A stretch of DNA of 64,000 bases from Ascidia mentula. Its lineage: Eukaryota > Chordata > Ascidiacea > Phlebobranchia > Ascidiidae. Location: contig OX387197.1 in NCBI GenBank assembly GCA_947561715.1, forward strand, positions 22,594,266 through 22,658,265, read 5' to 3'. Shown one piece after another: positions 1 to 10,510 of the stretch (its first letter is position 1; each line of letters starts with the position of its first letter). A program made the position numbers and the translations under genes. The notes under the pieces are model-generated. The model was not told where the DNA came from and made no database searches. It saw nothing but the letters and a program-made list of their open reading frames with translations.

Positions 1-25
1 GATTTAAGCTTTGTTCTTTGTGCAG

Positions 26-237
26 CAGAAGAGCAGTCATCGATGGTGTCGTCTGACTGCAACTCAACGGTCTCCATAATCTTAACGTGTGTTGTTGTGA
101 TCTTGTTAATCTCAAACATCACAACTTGTGTTTTGATAAGGAAACAAAAACATCTTTATAACACTAAAACAATAGATAACACTAATCGTTTGTGTTTTAA
201 GAATAAGTATTTGGTTTTAGGTTCAAATGCAGTTTGA
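26..237 (+). CDS. Gene A (partial): last exon of a type-3 CTLD receptor, membrane segment and short tail
   Basis: The acceptor ttctttgtgcag ends at 25, and the exon is entered in phase 1. It reads AEEQSSMVSSDCNSTVSII, a hydrophobic segment of about 22 residues rich in V, I and L, the stop-transfer RKQKH, then NKYLVLGSNAV and a stop. The upstream exons lie before the window. The exon is nearly identical to the last exon of gene P at 57965-58176, whose gene has CTLD exons, so this is the 3' end of a paralogue made by segmental duplication. YLVL fits a YxxL/YxxPhi signal used for AP-2 sorting or SH2 binding; in gene N it reads SKYLVL, which fits the ITIM consensus. Function is inferred. Exon identity is secure. 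Confidence 0.75.
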
Positions 238-803
238 GTTTCATCCATGTTTCGTGTATTGTGTGTGCAATCTTGCATTTTGCAACTAAAACTTTCATTT
301 GTTAATCCAACTTATATAGTCTGTATGAAGTATACTATTCATATTTGAAAGCCGCAATTAAATTTCGCTGTCGTGTGACTTTTGTTTCATGCTTTCATGC
401 GTCTGGCTTTATTAAACTGTGTCATTTGCAACGGACGTAACAAAGTGGGAGTGATTGTGTTTTGTAGAAAATGGTGGTTAAATACACTTTATACACGTTT
501 CATGTTTATATTCTTTACAACAAGCAAGTGGAAAATTGACATAAATGATTTGGTGTCTCAGGCATTAGGAAGATTGCCAAATATACTTGTCAGTCGAGAG
601 GCTCACCTACGCGTACATACAACAGTGCACAGGAAAACAAGCGGTATTGTTTATACGTTACCTAACAGTGGCAGCATTACGATCGCAAGGCTTTTTTATC
701 ATACACCTTTCTTATATTTTTGCCCTTGACGTAAGTTTGCGTGGCGTAATTTCTGTTGTTGTCAATGTACTCAAAAAATATTATGTACATGATCAGGAAT
801 AAT

Positions 804-820
804 GTGGGTTGTAAACCTGC
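804..820 (+). promoter_or_regulatory. Conserved hairpin motif, copy 1 (GTGGGTTGTAAACCTGC)
   Basis: As RNA, GUGGGUU can pair with AACCUGC through two G-U wobbles. It lies 81 bases before the ATG of the relic exon at 885, so the promoter-proximal unit has persisted beside a dead gene. Confidence 0.45.
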
Positions 821-884
821 GTATGCTTGTAAAGTGAAGCGTCAAAAGTTGGATCATTTGATGAAGATTATCACAAAGGTAAAA

Positions 885-1010
885 ATGTTTAGGATATGGA
901 GTTTAATTATTTGATTGGTTCAAGGTTAAGAGTATTACATTGAATACAATGAAGTCATGTTAAAGCTCAAAGAGGAGCAAGAAATGCTTGTGTGGAAATT
1001 AGGTGAATGC
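885..1010 (+). pseudogene. Relic CTLD exon 1 (type-1 subfamily)
   Basis: The sequence begins atgtttaggatatgg, matching the start of gene I (atgtttaaaatttgg). It continues with decayed versions of the GYEYYIEYS, AQAQSG and ARNA coding segments, but has in-frame stops and deletions. No exon 2 follows. Near-identical relics lie at 30515-30640 and 58837-58962, so the decay preceded the segmental duplication. Confidence 0.7.
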
Positions 1011-1628
1011 TCAATAACATACAATTCCTCAACTAAAAACACAGGATTGGCGTACTTTCGTAAAATAATAACGTTGTAAAATTAGTGAGAAATATTTTTG
1101 GGTTTTCCCGTCTTTCTCGAGAGACCAACAATTGCTGAAGGAGTTCCAACGCATCGACTCCAACATTAACGTGCGATGCCAGGGTACACAAAGCAAATGT
1201 TTTGATTTGTTGCAAAGCAAATATGTGGGATCAACCTAATCCTCAATATCTTGTACTGTTGGTGTGGTTGCACCTGTGAAGGATTTAAAAATGAGGCAGT
1301 TATTTGCGACTGGTCAGTCCGTTGGTGTGACTGTGTTCCTTTCGTTTCTCAGAAATTGTGTAGAGGCGTTTCATTTTGGTTCTAAATTGAGTAAATAGCA
1401 CCCATTCGTTCATCAAAAAGGTTTTTACTTTAACAGAAAATTTTTAAGTCCTGCTCAAATCGTCGCATAAATCATCTTTTATATTAAATAACTTTGTCGC
1501 TCGTGTTTCACGAATTTCGAAGTAAAATATTACTTACGTAAATTGAAAAGTGTCTGTTCCCGCGCTACACAATGTTGCATATCCACCGAATCGCTACCAC
1601 AACATTGTGGTGTTTATTTTCACACCAT

Positions 1629-1645
1629 GTGGGTTGAAAAGCTAC
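1629..1645 (+). promoter_or_regulatory. Conserved hairpin motif, copy 2 (GTGGGTTGAAAAGCTAC)
   Basis: This variant, preceded by acacca, recurs at 31252 and at 32172 upstream of gene H. The CC of the 3' arm is GC here, which weakens the stem. No lectin exon follows at this site; a Gypsy integrase fragment does. Confidence 0.35.
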
Positions 1646-1774
1646 ATGTGTTGTACAGAGATGAAAGGTTGTGTTGGAAATCGAAACACATTGTTAAAGC
1701 ATTACCGCACGGCTGTGACCAATCTCATGTTGCAAGACATACAGGTCACCATACTCTGTGATGTCGCTAAAACG

Positions 1775-2560
1775 TTCCACGGCAGCGAAAAATTTTCGAC
1801 ATTGTGCATGGCTTGTCACACCCATCCATTCGAGCCACCCGCCAGCTAGTTCCTTGCAAATTCGTGTGGCATGGGATGAAACAACAGGTTGGATTATGGG
1901 CACGCAACTACATGCAATGTTAAAAATATAAAATCCAACAACATGTACGTTCGCCGCTCGAAAACTACCCGCCCCCACGGGCTCGTTTTGCTCATGTTAA
2001 TGTGGACATAGTCGGTCCACTCCCGTCTTCACAGGGCAATACTTATTTGTTTACAATGGTCGACCGTATGACGACGTGGCCGGAAGCTGTTCCCCTTTCT
2101 GTTGCTAACACGTCAACGTGTGTCAGGGTCTTTTTTACCACTGGGTGTCGCGTTTTGGTGTACCTCTGGACATCTCCTCAGACCGTGGTCCACAATTCAC
2201 GTCTGATTTTTGGACATCTTTCAATAGGTTTTTTGGTGTCAATTTTCATCGCGCGATGGCATATCACGTCCCGTCAAATGGTCTGGTCGAACGTTTACAT
2301 CGCCACTTGAAGAGTGCCCTTATGGCTCGGCTCACCGACAGCAATTGGATGGACGCGCTTCCCTGGGCTAGCTTAGAATACGCACCGCTCCAAAAGAAGA
2401 TCTCGGGACATAGTCAGCTGAGCTCGTTTACGGTTCACCGTTGGCTGTGTCTGGCGATTTTATGGTTAAACACCCACCGAACCGTCCCTCGTCGACTTTA
2501 CTGTTGAAAGGTTCCCGCCGACACCCATGTCACGTCACTTAAATCCGAATGAAAATGTCC
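1775..2560 (+). mobile_element. Ty3/Gypsy integrase-region fragment
   Basis: Conceptual translation gives stretches typical of Gypsy integrase: RKIFDIVHGLSHPSIRATR and a WHGMK / WAR zinc-binding-like region, then VDIVGPLPSSQG, the catalytic-core signature PLDISSDRGPQFTSDFW and SNGLVERLHRHLKSAL. No LTRs, gag, protease or reverse transcriptase are seen beside it. It is an old, broken fragment with several breaks. It is absent from the paralogous block at 59.49 kb, where the whole 1547-3719 interval is missing. Confidence 0.8.
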
Positions 2561-2608
2561 CGAACTCATTGGACACAAGCTCTTATGCATTCTTGCGCAC
2601 AGACAAAC

Positions 2609-2735
2609 GTTTTGGTGCTTAGTGATTGTTTCTTCAACAAGTGCTTTTGCTAGCGACCGGAAAATATTTTCAACATTTTGAATACCTTAATGTTTACCAG
2701 CAAGTCAGCTCGTTTAAAGAAGCTTTTCTGAAACC
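2609..2735 (+). pseudogene. Relic CTLD exon 1 (type-3 subfamily)
   Basis: Two frames together resemble exon 1 of genes N and P: LVIVSSTSAFASD in one, then after a one-base shift FQHFEYLNVYQQVSSFKEAF. The similarity stops abruptly at about 2735, where the sequence changes to a segment also found at 33045-33190 behind gene H. It is a truncated, frameshifted head fused by rearrangement to the 3' half of a type-1 gene. Confidence 0.65.
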
Positions 2736-2849
2736 AACTTATACTCACCGTATCTATATATTTACGTTCATTTCATGCTGGCTCTTTAATGTTTTGAGGT
2801 AAATTATTGTTTCATAAAAACTGTATCAATGCATCAGTTTTTCAAAAAG

Positions 2850-3978
2850 TAACTACTCCAATAACGCCCTACAAAGGCAACAACTTTACTAATTTCACCA
2901 GTAACAACACAAAAGACAACAACTGCATCAATTTCACCAGCAACAACACAAATGACAACAACTGCATCAATTTCGCCAACATCAACACAAAAGACAACAA
3001 CCACACCAATTTCGCATGCAACACAAGCTGCAGAAAGAGTAGTAACCAACCGATTTTCGTATGGTAAGTATCGCTGCAATGCAAACGTACCACAAACAGC
3101 TGCGACAATATAGTTGCCAGAATCATACTAGCATGTTCTATTCTGTTTAGAATCGACAGCCAGTGGATCGTTACTTCCCACAGAACATATTGAAACATTG
3201 AACAATTTTCTTGGGAGTAAGTAATATATATATAATACTATAGTAGAAAAGGTAATGTGAACAAATTTTCAAATGTTGATCTGCGTTGTGTAGTTTTTTT
3301 TAGCACATCTATAAAATGATTTAGGGGAACAAATGTAATATTAAGTAGACCTCAAACAATATAGGCCTAAGAAGTATATCAATGTATCACAACCTCAACA
3401 TAAAAAACAACTAGTGTTTTTTTTTCCACAGCTGATCGCATTGTACTGATATCTGCCGTTGTGATATTGTTACTGACAAACATGATGTGTTCTGTTGTTA
3501 TCTGGAGACTGCGTAAAGATAAACGGTAACCTTAGACCCTCTATCGCAGTCACTTTAGTCATCTGAAATACATTCAGGAGAGAACCAACTACATACACAC
3601 AAAACGAAACTGTTCGACAACAAGCGTCTCCTGCTAACTATAAAATTGTTAATCCACCACAGCAAAATTGTTAACCCACCACAGCCTTAACATCAACCGG
3701 CATACGAGGAAATACTAGGTACGATTTTGGATAGATCGAGATTACATCGCTCTGTACAAGTTTGGAATGCAAAGTAAATTCACAAACGACAATTTTAGAA
3801 TTCCACTGAATGCAACAAACGAATTTTCTCATTCTTATGCTGCATATTTCAGTTTGCATGACTAATAATCACCTTTTCAGGTACTGCTGGTACTTCCGTG
3901 CTGATACGACCATCTTACGTTAACGCAAAAGGAAACACATCCAATGCACATGAAGCTTACACTGAGTTTTCTGTCTAA
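2850..3978 (+). pseudogene. Gene B relic: Thr-rich stalk, membrane segment and tail of a type-1 receptor without its CTLD
   Basis: Exons recognised by comparison with genes C and Q: a Thr-rich stalk ending NRFSYG at 3063 (donor gtaagt), 3151-3216 (ESTASGSLLPTEHIETLNNF), 3432-3525 (DRIVLISAVVILLLTNMMCSVVIW plus basic stop-transfer), a tail exon from 3578, and the last exon 3881-3978 (GTAGTSVLIRPSYVNAKGN..AYTEFSV, stop). No CTLD exon 2 lies upstream. In the tail exon a 22-base tandem duplication near 3640-3685 and a CAA-to-TAA change remove the YENF and YEEI motifs. The last exon keeps tyrosine motifs but would not be reached in frame. Probably a dead locus. Confidence 0.65.
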
Positions 3979-4987
3979 ATCATGTAATGACCAATACTAA
4001 ACTTTTTTTAATGACCATGACAAAAGTCCTTGACAAAAGTTTTACATGTGTTTATGAGAACTTACATAATGATTATTTCGTTGGTCGTATGTTTTCATTA
4101 CGTTGAATAATCTCCGCAAATAATAAATCATAAAAATTTATTTGCAAATCTATGTTGGATGCCATGGGCTTGTAATATAACGCGTTATTACATGCAATTA
4201 CGCTAAAAGGTATCTTATCCAAATATGTCTTTGTTTTTGGAACTACGTAATCCAAATAGACAACAGATGTCATCATAATCTAACGTATAGCTTAGTCGCA
4301 TATGTATATGTGTAGCTTGAAATGTTTACCGAATAATAGCCTACAACGAATAATAGCCTACAAGCCTACAACAAATAATAGCCTAGTGGTCCTTCGCTGT
4401 TAAAATATATCTAGAACCCGTGAAATTTTGTTGTAGATTGTGGTTGAATGCAATATTCGTCACCAAATGCAATTTTATCAAGCATTTTGAGTAAAACGTA
4501 AATGTAGGAAGTCATGCTGGTTAAATGCACAGTAAAGTTGATATTGGCCTGCGTTACAACATATGTTCGGCATAGCTTGTTTACGGAGGCGTCCAAGCAT
4601 TCATACCAAGGATATGAAAGCCTAGTGGATTTAACGCTTACTCTTCAGCTGCTTAGAGATGGGCTTCTGCGTATGCACTGGGAAATGTAGTCACAACATT
4701 CAAATAGGATACACACCATGTGGGTTGAAACCTACGATTACTTGACGATGTGTTCCAGTGTACTTTTTGGAATGGGAAGCTGATGTGCTCGAATGCTCAA
4801 AATCGCCAGGACCCCGAGTTGTCACCCCATATGATAAGGCGGTTGAGGCCATTTAGCGCGTGATGAAAATGTCGGCAACACGCCAAATGCGCGCAGGACT
4901 CTAAAGAGCGAAATGAAAAACGCACGTCAATACGCTTCGGCACAACAACATAAATAGTAAAAATGCCACAATGTATTTGATTGATGC
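3979..4987 (+). repeat. Shared 3'-flank/intergenic unit, copy 1
   Basis: This unit follows the last exon of a type-1 gene and ends in the next gene's upstream region. Related copies lie at 8560-9250, 31288-31860 and 59750-60740. Landmarks are the tatgttggatgccatgggct segment near 4150, a tandem of aataatagcctaca near 4330-4380, and the hairpin motif at 4720. Apart from the motif I see no gene. Confidence 0.7.
4720..4735 (+). promoter_or_regulatory. Conserved hairpin motif, copy 3 (GTGGGTTGAAACCTAC)
   Basis: The arms GTGGGT and ACCTAC pair around a TGAA loop. No CTLD exon lies within 120 bases; the expected gene seems to have been lost. The same arrangement is at 60490-60505. Confidence 0.45.
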
Positions 4988-5458
4988 TGTAGGGATTTTG
5001 GCTGGTCGTAATTCGAATATTTATTGATATCTTGTTTTAAACTTGGTCTTTCAACTCTTTTACATTTACACCCGTCTTGCTGGCGCCTTCGCTAGTTATC
5101 TTACTTGCGTTACGTCTTTCAACTAGCGCTACTTCTTCTAAGTCTTTTTTGTCGCGTAATCGCAGCAATTATCTCTTTGTTTCTCTCTCGTCTTTGATAT
5201 CGCCCTATATATTTGCGACTCTTTCCACAAATAAACAGATCATAATGTGATCTCTCCTAGATCATGGTTTTCGATATCACAGATCTTGGTTCTCGGTCTA
5301 ACAGATCGCAATGTGATGACACAGATCACGTTGTTCGGTCCCAGATCTCTGTTTTGGTCTCAGACCGAACTTTCCTCCAAGACCATGCGGTGTCGGGACC
5401 TGCTGCCAACATGGTGTCGGAAGCTTGATGTCGGGTCTTCGCCCATGCGACCCTTTAT
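4988..5458 (+). mobile_element. LTR-retrotransposon fragment (LTR plus start of internal region)
   Basis: It begins TGTAGGGATTTTGG and contains an aataaa signal. Toward its right end is ccaacatggtgtcggaagc, which resembles an LTR end followed by a Gypsy-type primer-binding region. An inverted relative is at 26400-26778. The paralogous block reads straight through (near 60745-60755), so the insertion is younger than the duplication. It is a broken remnant. Confidence 0.65.
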
Positions 5459-6035
5459 TGCATACTGTATTCATGCACTATTTTTTTGTCGCTGACTAAC
5501 TTCGTCGCTAAAGTAAAAAGTGCTAAAAGCACGAAGGTTAACTATACCGTTTTGAGTGCAGTTCGTGTTTAATGAATTCGCAGCGTTGCCTTATTTTCAT
5601 ATATGAACCGTTTTCTGAGTACAAATGGTAAATACGCAAATATTTCGTTTAATTACATTTTCCATCTCGGGGTGTAATTTGTTAACATCGTTTGTGCGTT
5701 GTTGTAAATCACAGAATAAAAAAAGGGAAATAAAAATCAATATTTTTTTTATTCTGCGCGGTTGGATCAAATGTTTTCATGCAATTATGTAAAAGAAAAA
5801 GAAAAATCAGAGTATGGTTTTAATGCAGTAAAAGAAAATATCATTCTGCATATGTTTGTGAAGCAAGAAATTGCATCAGTACGAAAAAATATTCCTTCAG
5901 TGTTTTGCTGCACGTAGGAGACTATGTGGGTTGAAATCCTATACGTGTGGTGGTGACGTGGTGAAGAAATTGTTGGAAAGTGAAATAGAATGGTTGTGTA
6001 CTGTTGGTTCTGATATTGTTGTGTCAGTCATGACA
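5459..6035 (+). other. Upstream region of gene C
   Basis: No coding sequence is recognised. It matches 60750-61329 upstream of gene Q almost base for base, and its first 120 bases also match 31870-31990. It carries the hairpin motif at 5926, 110 bases before the chosen start codon. Confidence 0.6.
5926..5945 (+). promoter_or_regulatory. Conserved hairpin motif upstream of gene C
   Basis: It reads GTGGGTTGAAATCCTATACG, preceded by actat as at genes O and Q. It is 110 bases before ATG 6036. The 5' core is perfect; the 3' arm is partly degraded. Confidence 0.5.
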
Positions 6036-8559
6036 ATGGAAATATACATGATTGTGGTTCTAGGTGCTTGTTTAATTTGTCATGGAAAAGCCCAAACCTG
6101 GCATGAGTTTCAAGGTTACAAGTATTACATCGAATACAGTGCAGCTAGTTCTTATGCTCAAGCTCAAAGTTTATGTGCTGAAAGAAATGCTAATTTGGCA
6201 AATGTTAAAACAACTCAAGTGTTCAACTTTCTTGTCAAAAAACTGAATCTAACAGGTGAATACTGAACAAATTTAAATTTTTAAAGTTGAACTTCGGAAT
6301 ACATGTCACAGCGTTGTCGTTATACCATAAAATAAATGACCACTGTATAATGAAAATGTGTAATTGCAGTTTCAGATATTCCCTATTCCTTTTACATCGG
6401 GGCAACGAGAGTCACAGAAACAGACAACTACCGCAAGTTTCAATGGACAGATGGAACAAGTGTTGATGTAGCACAGTGGAGTACAGGGGAACCAAACAAC
6501 AATGGAGTAAATGAGGATTGTGTTATAATGGGTTGGGTTTATGAACTTCATCCAACATTTAGATGGATAGATGTTCCCTGTTCATATTTTTCAAGATACA
6601 TTTGTCAAAGAAATGCATGTAAGGAATACTGTAAATCTAGTAAATTTGTGTTTCATTTGCTAACTTCCTTGTAATCGAGTGTTTTGGTTGTTTAGAATGT
6701 TATGAAGTCTTGGTTGAACAGCCCACACAAAGTTAAGGCACATGGCGTTATAGCCTATGATTTCAGTATAAGTTGTATCTGCGTATTCCATCCAACTATC
6801 AGTTCAAGTTTCTCTTCAAAACTATAGCATTTGTTGTATCGTCACCAAGTCCAGCAACAACTGAAGACAAAAGGGAGTCTACACCTATAACCACAATACG
6901 AAACGAAAAATCTACATCTCTCCAAAAATTTCCTACGAATGAAGCAACAACTGCCCCTTCTTTTGGTTTGCATTAGCACTTTTCTATTTTGCAAATATAC
7001 AATTAAATGAAAAACCTACTGCGGATGTGAAAAACTAACATAACAAACTACTTCTTGTGGCATGCTAAAAGTATAATTCGAAAAGTTAATTTTTATCTTT
7101 CGTTGATTTTTATTCCATGAAGAAGCAACCACTAAAGAAAGTAATGAAAACTATGAATTAGATTTTCGACAAAAAGCGTTATACAGCAGCAAATAATTGA
7201 ACTATGTTCTCTGCGTTAACTAATTTCACTGGTAACAACACAAAAAACATTAACTGCATTAATTTTACCAGCAACAGCACAAAAGGCAACAACAGCTTCA
7301 ACAAGACAAAAAGTAACAGCTTCACCCACTTTACATGCAATACATACTGTAAAAAGTGTGGGAACCAACCGATTTTCGTATGGTAAGTATCGCTGTGATT
7401 CAAATTCAGCACCAACAGTTACGTAAAAATAGACGCCATACTTACATGCTTTTTCTGTTTAGAATCCCCAACCATTGAATCTATATTTGCAGCAAAAAGT
7501 GTTGAAACATTAATTAGCCCTTTTCTTGCGGGAAAGCTTACGTAATAAAAATTTCCTTTTTTGGTTAAATTAAGTTCTTTGTGAAGCCTATTTGCGCAGT
7601 GTAGTTTGATTCTTTAAAATTTGATCAAATGATTTGTCAAGCAAGAGTATTAGTAAAACACATATTTAGCTTAAAATTAAACAAATATGAAAACAATTAA
7701 TGACATAATTAATCTAAATCTGAAGGCTAGTATGCTTCTCATGCATCGTCAGTTCTAATTCGGAATAAGTTGCAGCAAAGCGCGCGTAGAGATAGGCAGG
7801 TAACTGAGCAAAGAAAAAACAACAATACAACTGAAACACATCACGTGACAGTAGCTAACTTAGAGGGGTACGGCAGTGACGTCATCATTTCACATGTCAA
7901 ATGATGTTTTTCAGTTGTGTTGTTGATTTTGTCTGCTCAGTTGCCTGCATTCATATTCACATTAATTAAATAATCAACGGAGTTTTCTCATCTAAACTAG
8001 TAATTATTTTTTTTTCTACAGCCGAACGAATTGTACTGATATCTGCCGTTGTGATATTGTTTCTGACAAACATGATGTGTTGTGTTATCATCTGGAAACA
8101 ACGTAGAGACAAACGGTAATCTTAACATCTGTCGCACAGACACAATTTGAGTCAACTGTAATTTATTCAGCAGAGAACCAACTACAAACACACAAAACGA
8201 AACCACTCAACAACAAACGTCTCAAGCTAACTATGAAAATTTTAATCCAGCTCACCCTCAACACCAACGGGCGTACGAGGAAATATCAGGTACGATTATG
8301 GGTACATTAACACTTTACGAGGTACTGTACATGTTAGGATCAATCAATGCAAACTGATGAACATAAAGTATCAGGAATACCACTGAATGCATGAAATGAC
8401 ATTACGCATTTTATGCTACATATTTCAGCTTGCATGAGAAATAACTTCCTTTTTTTAGTTACTGCTGGTGCTTCCCTGTCGATAAAACCATCTTACATAA
8501 ACGTGAAAGGAAACGCATCTGGTACAAATGAAGTTGCTCACACTGAGATTTCTGTGTAA
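6036..8559 (+). CDS. Gene C: type-1 CTLD receptor with phosphotyrosine-motif tail (one splice donor damaged)
   Basis: Exons: 6036-6255 (signal peptide MEIYMIVVLGACLICHGKA and CTLD first half), 6376-6618 (second half, GEPNNNGVNEDCVIMGW, WIDVPC, YICQ), 6828-6965 and 7272-7382 (Thr-rich stalk), 7463-7531, 8022-8115 (membrane segment, VLISAVVILFLTNMMCCVII), 8171-8289 (NYENF..AYEEIS) and 8459-8559 (SYINVKGN, stop). Phases are consistent and give about 364 residues. The ATG was chosen because gene Q starts at the same place. After the 69-base exon 5 the donor reads GAAAGC, whereas gene Q has GTAAGC; read-through would stop at 7543-7545 before the membrane exon and give a soluble protein. Likely a surface lectin-like receptor or a secreted derivative. 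Confidence 0.8.
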
Positions 8560-9250
8560 ATCATGTAATGACCTTTACCAAAGTCCTTTATACGTGCTTT
8601 GATGTGAGCTTGCATAATGACCATTTCGTTGGTGGTATGTTTCGTTACGTTGTCTAATCTCCAAAATTAATGACTTATAAACATTTATTTGCAAATTTAT
8701 GTTGGATGCCATGGGCTTGTAACACAACGCGTTATGACATGCAAATTTGCTAAAAGGTATCTTATCCAAATATGTCTTTGTTTTTGGAACTACGTAATTC
8801 AAACAGACAACAGATGTCATCATAATGTAATTTATAGCTTTGTCGCATATGTATATGTGTACATTAGCTTGACATGTTTACCGAATAATAGCCTACACAG
8901 TAGTGGTCCTTCGTTGTTAAAACTTATCTGGAACCTGTCGGTGACATTGTGGTGTTACATGTGGTTGAATGCAATATTTGTAACCAAATACAATTTTATC
9001 AAATATTTTGAGTAAAACGTTAATGCAACAAGTCATGCTGCTTAAATGCACAGTAAAGCTGACATTTCCCGCGTTACAACATGTTCGGCATAGCATTTCC
9101 AAGGAGAAATCCAAGCATTCATATCAAGGACATGAAAGCTTAGTGGAGTTAACTCTTACAATGTAATTGCTTTGGGCGTCTGCATATGTACAGCGAAGTG
9201 TTTTCACAACATTCAAATAGGATACACACTACGTGGGCTAAAACCTACGA
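8560..9250 (+). repeat. Shared 3'-flank/intergenic unit, copy 2
   Basis: It is a diverged copy of 3979-4735, with the same landmarks and an upstream motif at its right end. No gene is visible. Confidence 0.65.
9233..9248 (+). promoter_or_regulatory. Conserved hairpin motif, copy upstream of relic exon/gene D
   Basis: It reads GTGGGCTAAAACCTAC; a 5 bp stem GTGGG/CCTAC remains. A decayed CTLD exon 1 follows about 140 bases later. Confidence 0.4.
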
Positions 9251-9374
9251 TAGCTTGACGAAATGTTCCAATGTAGTATTAGCACTAGAAGCATTGCACA
9301 GTAAATCGTTTTTTTGTATCTCGTCTCTGTGATAAAGAGTTGCATCTGCATGAGTTACATCAGTTTTTTAGCTT

Positions 9375-9535
9375 TGAGCTGAAACTTGGCACCAGTTTGA
9401 AGGTTACAGGTATTAAATCGATTGCAGTCAAGTCAGCTCTAATGCCCAAGTTGAAAATGGATGCGGATAAATGCCACCTTTGAAAACGTTTACATAGATC
9501 AAGTGTTCAAATTCTGCACACAAATTTAATGAACG
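9375..9535 (+). pseudogene. Relic CTLD exon 1 upstream of gene D
   Basis: DNA similarity to gcaccagtttgaaggttac, aatgcc and caagtgttcaa segments of intact exon 1 is clear, but stops and indels disrupt the reading frame. No CTLD exon 2 follows before gene D's downstream exons. Confidence 0.65.
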
Positions 9536-9986
9536 AATCACTTGAAGAGAATGTACATCCAAAACAACAAAGCGTGATAAACCTGCATCAACTAGTATCA
9601 AGTGCGATACCTGAAACCAAACAAAGACAATGTTTGATGTAAATGATTTTATGTTTAACTGTTTTAAAGAATATAGCGCTAGGTTAAAACATTGTATTTC
9701 CGGAACTTTCTAACCAGCAGATAGCCCAACAACACATTCAACAGTTGAATTGAAATTGGTAACGACATTGCAGTTAGGATTATGTCTGTGCCCACGTCGC
9801 CTTCTACAAATCATTCAATCGGCAAGTAACACGTGTAAAATATTCGTAGTTTTATTTTACTTGAAAACAACACCAAGACCGATGGAAGCAATATACAACC
9901 ATGCTGCCAAAAAGTAATATAAAAGTAATACGAGCGGAACGACTAATGATGCTCTTCTGGCATTAATTAATGTGTTGTTTGCACAG

Positions 9987-10510
9987 ATGAAAGAATAGCT
10001 TGCTTGAACATAACTCACAAATCTGCTCGCAACTTAACGTATGCTGAAAAGATAATGGAATTTACAGGTAAACACGCAAAAATAAATGTATCAGTTTAAT
10101 TCTATTTTGAAAGCCATTTGTTTTAGTTGACTGCTGGATCTGGATTTCTGTCGTTTCGTTGTTGCTGGTCGTGACCCTAGTTTGGTGTCTCGTCGCACAT
10201 TGGAAGCTAAGAAAAGCCACAAAGTATAATATGAAATACAAAGTACCTGCACAATATAACTTAAAAGTCGCGTTTTCATAGGGGCACACCACAAAGCACA
10301 ACAGGCAGAGAAGGTGAAATACATGATGAGGCTGCCGATCGACCCCCTACATTACCGAACTACGTGAATTGCAATCCGGACCTGCAGCAACATATTGTAT
10401 ACAATGGCATACAACCAGGTTGTGATGATGTCGGTCACTCATCTTACGTTAACGTAGGGGGCGTTGGACTGGAAAGCAGTGGAGTCTCTTACATCCAGTT
10501 TTCAGCCTAA
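9987..10510 (+). CDS. Gene D: membrane segment and divergent phosphotyrosine tail, no intact CTLD
   Basis: Exons: 9987-10067 (DERIACLNITHKSARNLTYAE), 10127-10223 (membrane segment VDCWIWISVVSLLLVVTLVW then HWKLRKA) and 10282-10510 (tail, stop). All junctions are GT/AG and the phases fit. The 75-residue tail keeps YVNC, YNGI, SSYVNV and SYIQF, related in order to the type-1 tail YENF-YEEI-YVNV-YxxF but much diverged, and it is encoded by one exon instead of two. A Thr-containing stalk-like stretch lies at 9718-9830 but its donor is unclear. The 58-base intron 10224-10281 is open in frame up to a stop at its end, so retention would give another tail. With only a dead CTLD exon upstream, this is a decaying paralogue or a receptor with an unseen head. 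Confidence 0.5.

Larger units (their letters stand above)
238..1546 (+). repeat. Segmental duplication, copy alpha (3' flank of gene A)
   Basis: This 1.3 kb block recurs at about 29965-31160 and 58177-59488 with only scattered substitutions and small indels. It holds the 3' flank of a type-3 gene, a piece around 400-720 whose + reading frame stays largely open in all three copies, a relic CTLD exon 1 and its upstream hairpin motif. The 530-720 piece also resembles 46545-46772. I see no complete gene in it. Confidence 0.8.

Noticed and set aside
1029-1220. Minus-strand open frames conserved in all three segmental copies
   Set aside because: The copies are too recent for openness to be informative, frames differ in length, and no motif is recognisable.
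1694-1978. Minus-strand 94-codon frame
   Set aside because: It is antisense to the Gypsy integrase fragment.
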